Shown here: piece by piece, positions 61,901 to 64,000 of the stretch
How positions within the stretch are numbered: position 1 is the stretch's first letter
Layout: each line of letters starts with the position of its first letter
DNA from: Planctomycetota bacterium
Lineage (GTDB): Bacteria > Planctomycetota > B15-G4 > JADJEK01
Assembly: GCA_016709145.1 (NCBI GenBank)
Contig: JADJEK010000001.1
Coordinates: forward strand, 930,001-994,000
Direction: 5' to 3'
Length of the DNA: 64,000 nucleotides
The notes under the pieces: generated by a model
The model's input: only the letters and a program-made list of their open reading frames with translations
The model's database searches: none
Told to the model about the DNA's origin: nothing
Position numbers and translations under genes: made by a program

Positions 61901-62613
61901 TGAACGGCGCGCAGATCCCGATCGACCAATTCCTGATCTCGGGCGAGACCAAGTGGAAGCAACTCTCGGGCGTGACGCTGTTGTTGCCGCACGGGTACGA
62001 CGGGCAAGGGCCCGAGCATTCGTCGGGACGCATCGAGCGCTTCCTGACGTTGTGCGCCGACGGCAACATCACGGTCGCGAACTGCACCAGCTCGGCGCAG
62101 TACTTCCATCTGCTGCGTCGTCAGGGACTCGAGTCGACCAAGCGACCGTTGGTCGTGTTCACGCCGAAGAGCTTGCTGCGCGATCCGCGCGCCGCGAGTC
62201 CGATCGAACGGTTCACGACCGGCTCGTTCCAACCGCTCATCGCCGATGACGCCACGGACGCGACCGCGATCAAGCGCGTGATCCTGTGCTCGGGCAAGGT
62301 CTTCTACGACCTCGACGAGTACCGCCAGAAGGAGAAGCGCACGGACGTCGCGATCGCGCGCGTCGAGCAGCTCTATCCGTTCCCGCAGGCGGCCGTGAAG
62401 GCCGAGCTGGCGCGCTTCACCGGCGCGAGCGTCGTGTGGGCGCAAGAAGAGCCGAAGAACATGGGCGCGTGGACGTTCGTGCGCAATCAGGCCGAGATCG
62501 CGGGCTTCGTCCCCGTCTACGCCGGTCGCGCGGCCTCGTCGAGCCCGGCCACGGGCTCGTACATGCGCCACAACGCCGAGCAGGAGTGGCTGGTCAAGCG
62601 CGCGTTCGCGTGA
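58960..62613 (+). CDS. kgd: Multifunctional 2-oxoglutarate dehydrogenase: fused E2 and E1 (Kgd type)
   Basis: A 1,217-residue fusion close in length and order to mycobacterial Kgd. Residues 1-35 are the E1 N-terminal helix (FGVNAGYVESLFEKWR). An Ala/Pro linker leads to an E2 acyltransferase domain (residues about 90-345) with GRSLVVPSIKRAE and the catalytic STYDHRVIQGAESG. The E1 part begins near residue 360 with YRTRGCRIADLDPL, then RFSLEGADALIPAL, GMAHRGRLNVLANIL, the thiamine-diphosphate loop LVHGDAAFAGQGVVAETLNMSNL and GGTVHIVVNNQIGFT. There is no lipoyl domain at the N-terminus, so it needs a separate lipoylated partner or acts as a decarboxylase. ATG 58960 has no ribosome site and may be leaderless. 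Confidence 0.95.
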   Translation: MAIDFKREFGVNAGYVESLFEKWRVVPDQVDAEWQRWFTRLTSADAGASAQPTVAAPAGTTAPVAIAPAATERPATEASTESSDTSSPPAPAAADDDVVAERLKGVAARIADNMNASLEVPTATSVRTIAVKVLHENRTILNGHMKVRALGKASYTHLIAYALVRALRDAPNMQSYFEDRDGVSYKVTPKHVNLGIAIDLDGPKGRSLVVPSIKRAETMGFKEFHTAYEDLIRRARASKLDAADFRDTTVSLSNPGGIGTHMSVPRLMKGQGLIIATGAIGVPTSNAHMSGATLAELAIGPVMTITSTYDHRVIQGAESGLLLARIDDLLQGADHFYEEIFTVMRVPWQPAKPAEDVRPPREHEDKHAEKQAKVWQLIDAYRTRGCRIADLDPLEYKPDRHPSLDPAWYGFTIWDLDREFLAAGLDGKDTMPLRDILATLADTYCRRWTIEYMHIANRVRRQWIQDRVELRRNEQEFDSEARLRILRQLYKAENFEKFLHTRYVGNKRFSLEGADALIPALSEVIERAAENGVERVVIGMAHRGRLNVLANILNKSFEQIFREFEGAMLPLSSDGSGDVKYHLGQQGVFTTTTGKQVFVALCANPSHLEAVDPVVLGMTRAYQDEIGDSSREKVLAVLVHGDAAFAGQGVVAETLNMSNLPANRVGGTVHIVVNNQIGFTAGPRDTRSTYYCTDLAKGIDAPVLHANGDYPEAVLRAVHVALDYQQTFRRDAFIDLVCYRRWGHNEGDEPAYTQPALYKKIRQHPTPIENYAALLMRRGQLTKPDADAIGNEANEELRIALEHHRAQANEPEPALPFGEVVDLTDDDPRDYAPMTSPATGVAADVLTSIVDRSNAMPAGHVVHPNLLRQLRKREEMVRGELAVDWGCGEALAFGSLLHDGVPIRLEGQDSRRGTFSQRHAVIRDQVTEQDWIPLAHIDEKTSFEVWDSLLSEEAALAFEYGYAVIRKHALVLWEAQFGDFVNGAQIPIDQFLISGETKWKQLSGVTLLLPHGYDGQGPEHSSGRIERFLTLCADGNITVANCTSSAQYFHLLRRQGLESTKRPLVVFTPKSLLRDPRAASPIERFTTGSFQPLIADDATDATAIKRVILCSGKVFYDLDEYRQKEKRTDVAIARVEQLYPFPQAAVKAELARFTGASVVWAQEEPKNMGAWTFVRNQAEIAGFVPVYAGRAASSSPATGSYMRHNAEQEWLVKRAFA

Positions 62614-62623
62614 CGCTGCCCGT

Positions 62624-62646
62624 CGACGACTCCGATCGAGTCGTCG
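62624..62646 (+). terminator. Hairpin after kgd
   Basis: A 9-bp stem CGACGACTC (62624-62632) pairs with 62638-62646 around a five-base loop, 11 bases past the kgd stop. No T-run follows. The rest of the gap to 62904 shows no gene. Confidence 0.4.
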
Positions 62647-62904
62647 GCGCCCGCCGTCGCAGCGCTCCTTGGCCCCCTGCTAGCCCCGACGACGACCCGC
62701 GTATCCCACGAGGAACACCCTCGCACGTGACCGTGGCGTCGCCGTTGCGTGGCCAAGCCGCGCTGCGCGGTTGGCGCCGACGGACGGACATGTCGGCGGG
62801 GACACCGTCGGTCGACCAGAAATCGAGAACCTTGTCGTAGCGCTGCGATCTCGAACCGTCGTGACGCAGGGCCGTTTGCGGTGAGCGGACGAAAGGACGA
62901 TCCT

Positions 62905-64000
62905 ATGGTTCGCCGACACCTCGCTTCGCTCGTCGCCGCGATCGCATTGTGCGGTGCCGCGATGCTGTGGGTCACGATCGGTGACGACACGATCGAGGCC
63001 ACGCCGATCGCTGCTTCGCCGTCCGACGTAGTCGACGACGGCTCCACGCCTCCGACGAGTGAACCGGAATCGACCGATCCATCTCCGCAACAGCGCGCGT
63101 TGGTCGCTGGCGGCGTCGTCGACTCGTCGGTGCCGCAGGAGTGGACCCCCGAACCGATCGACGCGAACTCGATCGCGCTCACCGTTCGTGCGGTCGATCC
63201 TTCCGGTCGACCCATCTCCGACGCGGCGCTGTCCTGCTGCGCATTCGGATACCGATTCGGCCGACTCGTGATCGACTCGATCCAGGGCCTCGAAACCGCC
63301 CGAACGGACGCCCGTGGCATCGCGAAATGGTCCGCGAAGCGAGAGGACCTGGCGACCGCTGGCGTCACGTCGGTCGACGCGGATCGGCTGATGCTCACGT
63401 TCGTCATCGGGGCTCCGGGCTTTCGCACCGTCGAGCTCTTCCACGTCGCCACGTTCGGCGCGGCAGCGGATCGCGGTGAAGTCACGCTCGCCCCCGGGAT
63501 CGCGCTCGAGGGTCGCGTGGTCGATGCCGACGGAGCGCCCGCGAGCGGCGTCGTGGTCATCGCCCAGCGAACGTTCGGTTCGACGGGTTCGACATCGACG
63601 CGGTCTCCGCATGGATGGCCGCGGCCATACGCGCGGACCGATCGAGACGGCCACTTCGTCCTCGAAGGACTGCAGCGCGCCGAGATCGCCATCGCCGCGT
63701 TCCGCACGAATCGCGCGATCGACAGCACGTGCCCATGGGGACGCAGCGGACCGATCGACCTGCGCCGCGATCTCGAGCCCGATCCAGTCATCATCCGCTT
63801 GGATCGTGGTGCCCCGCAGGAACTCACCCTGCGCGGCGTCGTACGCGACCGGGACGGCCGACCGATCCCCGGCGTGTTGCTTCGCGTCGACGGCACCGAT
63901 GTGACCGCGCCGGCGTCGGGTCTGCGAGCCGCCGTCTCGATGGCGGGGGGATTCCCGATCTCGATGGTCTCGGACGAACACGGCGCGTTCGCTTGTGCTT
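62905..64000 (+). CDS. Signal-anchored protein with carboxypeptidase-regulatory-like domains (runs off right edge)
   Basis: An open frame of 365 codons from ATG 62905 (AGGA upstream) to the window end without a stop, so the C-terminus is missing. A signal anchor (HLASLVAAIALCGAAMLWVTI) is followed by an acidic Ser/Pro linker and at least three CnaB/carboxypeptidase-regulatory-like units: LTVRAVDPSGRPISDAALSC, ALEGRVVDADGAPASGVVVI and LRGVVRDRDGRPIPGVLLRV. The domain type matches the external part of the sigma-fusion protein at 11624-14650, but here no sigma region precedes it. Confidence 0.85.
   Translation, partial: MVRRHLASLVAAIALCGAAMLWVTIGDDTIEATPIAASPSDVVDDGSTPPTSEPESTDPSPQQRALVAGGVVDSSVPQEWTPEPIDANSIALTVRAVDPSGRPISDAALSCCAFGYRFGRLVIDSIQGLETARTDARGIAKWSAKREDLATAGVTSVDADRLMLTFVIGAPGFRTVELFHVATFGAAADRGEVTLAPGIALEGRVVDADGAPASGVVVIAQRTFGSTGSTSTRSPHGWPRPYARTDRDGHFVLEGLQRAEIAIAAFRTNRAIDSTCPWGRSGPIDLRRDLEPDPVIIRLDRGAPQELTLRGVVRDRDGRPIPGVLLRVDGTDVTAPASGLRAAVSMAGGFPISMVSDEHGAFACA

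Noticed and set aside
58747..62571. A 1,274-codon minus-strand frame over kgd
   Set aside because: Same reason: low-complexity Arg/Val/Asp composition, antisense to a clear Kgd.

Overview
The window is a GC-rich bacterial chromosome segment with no rRNA, tRNA or CRISPR visible. It probably comes from a Planctomycetota lineage; this is an inference from gene content. The pointers are ECF sigma factors paired or fused with extracytoplasmic domains, a sigma factor overlapping a giant Ser/Thr kinase, TPR plus CRTAC1/ASPIC-UnbV pairs, many secreted beta-propeller and FG-GAP proteins with a shared type of C-terminal domain, a DUF1111 di-heme protein, GH2 and GH116-like glycosidases, and DUF2157/GDYXXLXY genes. 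GTG starts and ATGA/GTGA overlaps are common, and several genes look leaderless.

Layout. 1-10,000: a CAP/HEAT secreted protein (cut by the left edge), DUF2007-RarA pair, a GH2-like enzyme, a thioesterase, and an ECF sigma/anti-sigma pair. 10,000-16,100: a kelch protein, a 1,008-residue ECF sigma factor fused to a membrane anchor and extracytoplasmic domains, and a MurA with Asp at the catalytic Cys position. 16,800-23,000: an island less GC-rich by eye than its flanks. It holds a complete type II CBASS operon (CD-NTase, Cap2 E2-E1, Cap3 JAMM, Cap4 nuclease-SAVED), a broken HEPN-like gene and a small gene. Three integron attC-like sites and an approx. 84-bp duplicated flank surround them. 23,000-33,500: a GT4 transferase, a frameshifted PD40 protein, a TlpA-like protein, a frameshifted GH116/DUF608 enzyme, a cofactor-independent phosphoglycerate mutase homologue, an RmlD-like SDR and an AlbA_2 regulator. 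33,600-43,000: secreted repeat proteins and a di-heme protein. 43,400-46,700: the zwf-opcA-pgl entry to the pentose phosphate pathway. 46,800-58,800: more secreted propellers, a sigma/kinase pair and a SPFH-RHH-DUF2157-GDYXXLXY operon. 58,960-62,600: a fused E2-E1 2-oxoglutarate dehydrogenase (Kgd). The right edge cuts another carboxypeptidase-regulatory-like protein.

The main discovery candidate is the CBASS operon carried as a single, very large gene cassette in an array of attC sites without an integrase. Its left and right borders carry diverged copies of the same chromosomal junction, so the insertion point can be read: between the GT4 gene (stop at 22,983) and the membrane protein gene that starts at 16,838. 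Within the CBASS, the Cap2 E1 domain has no cysteine after its adenylation core.
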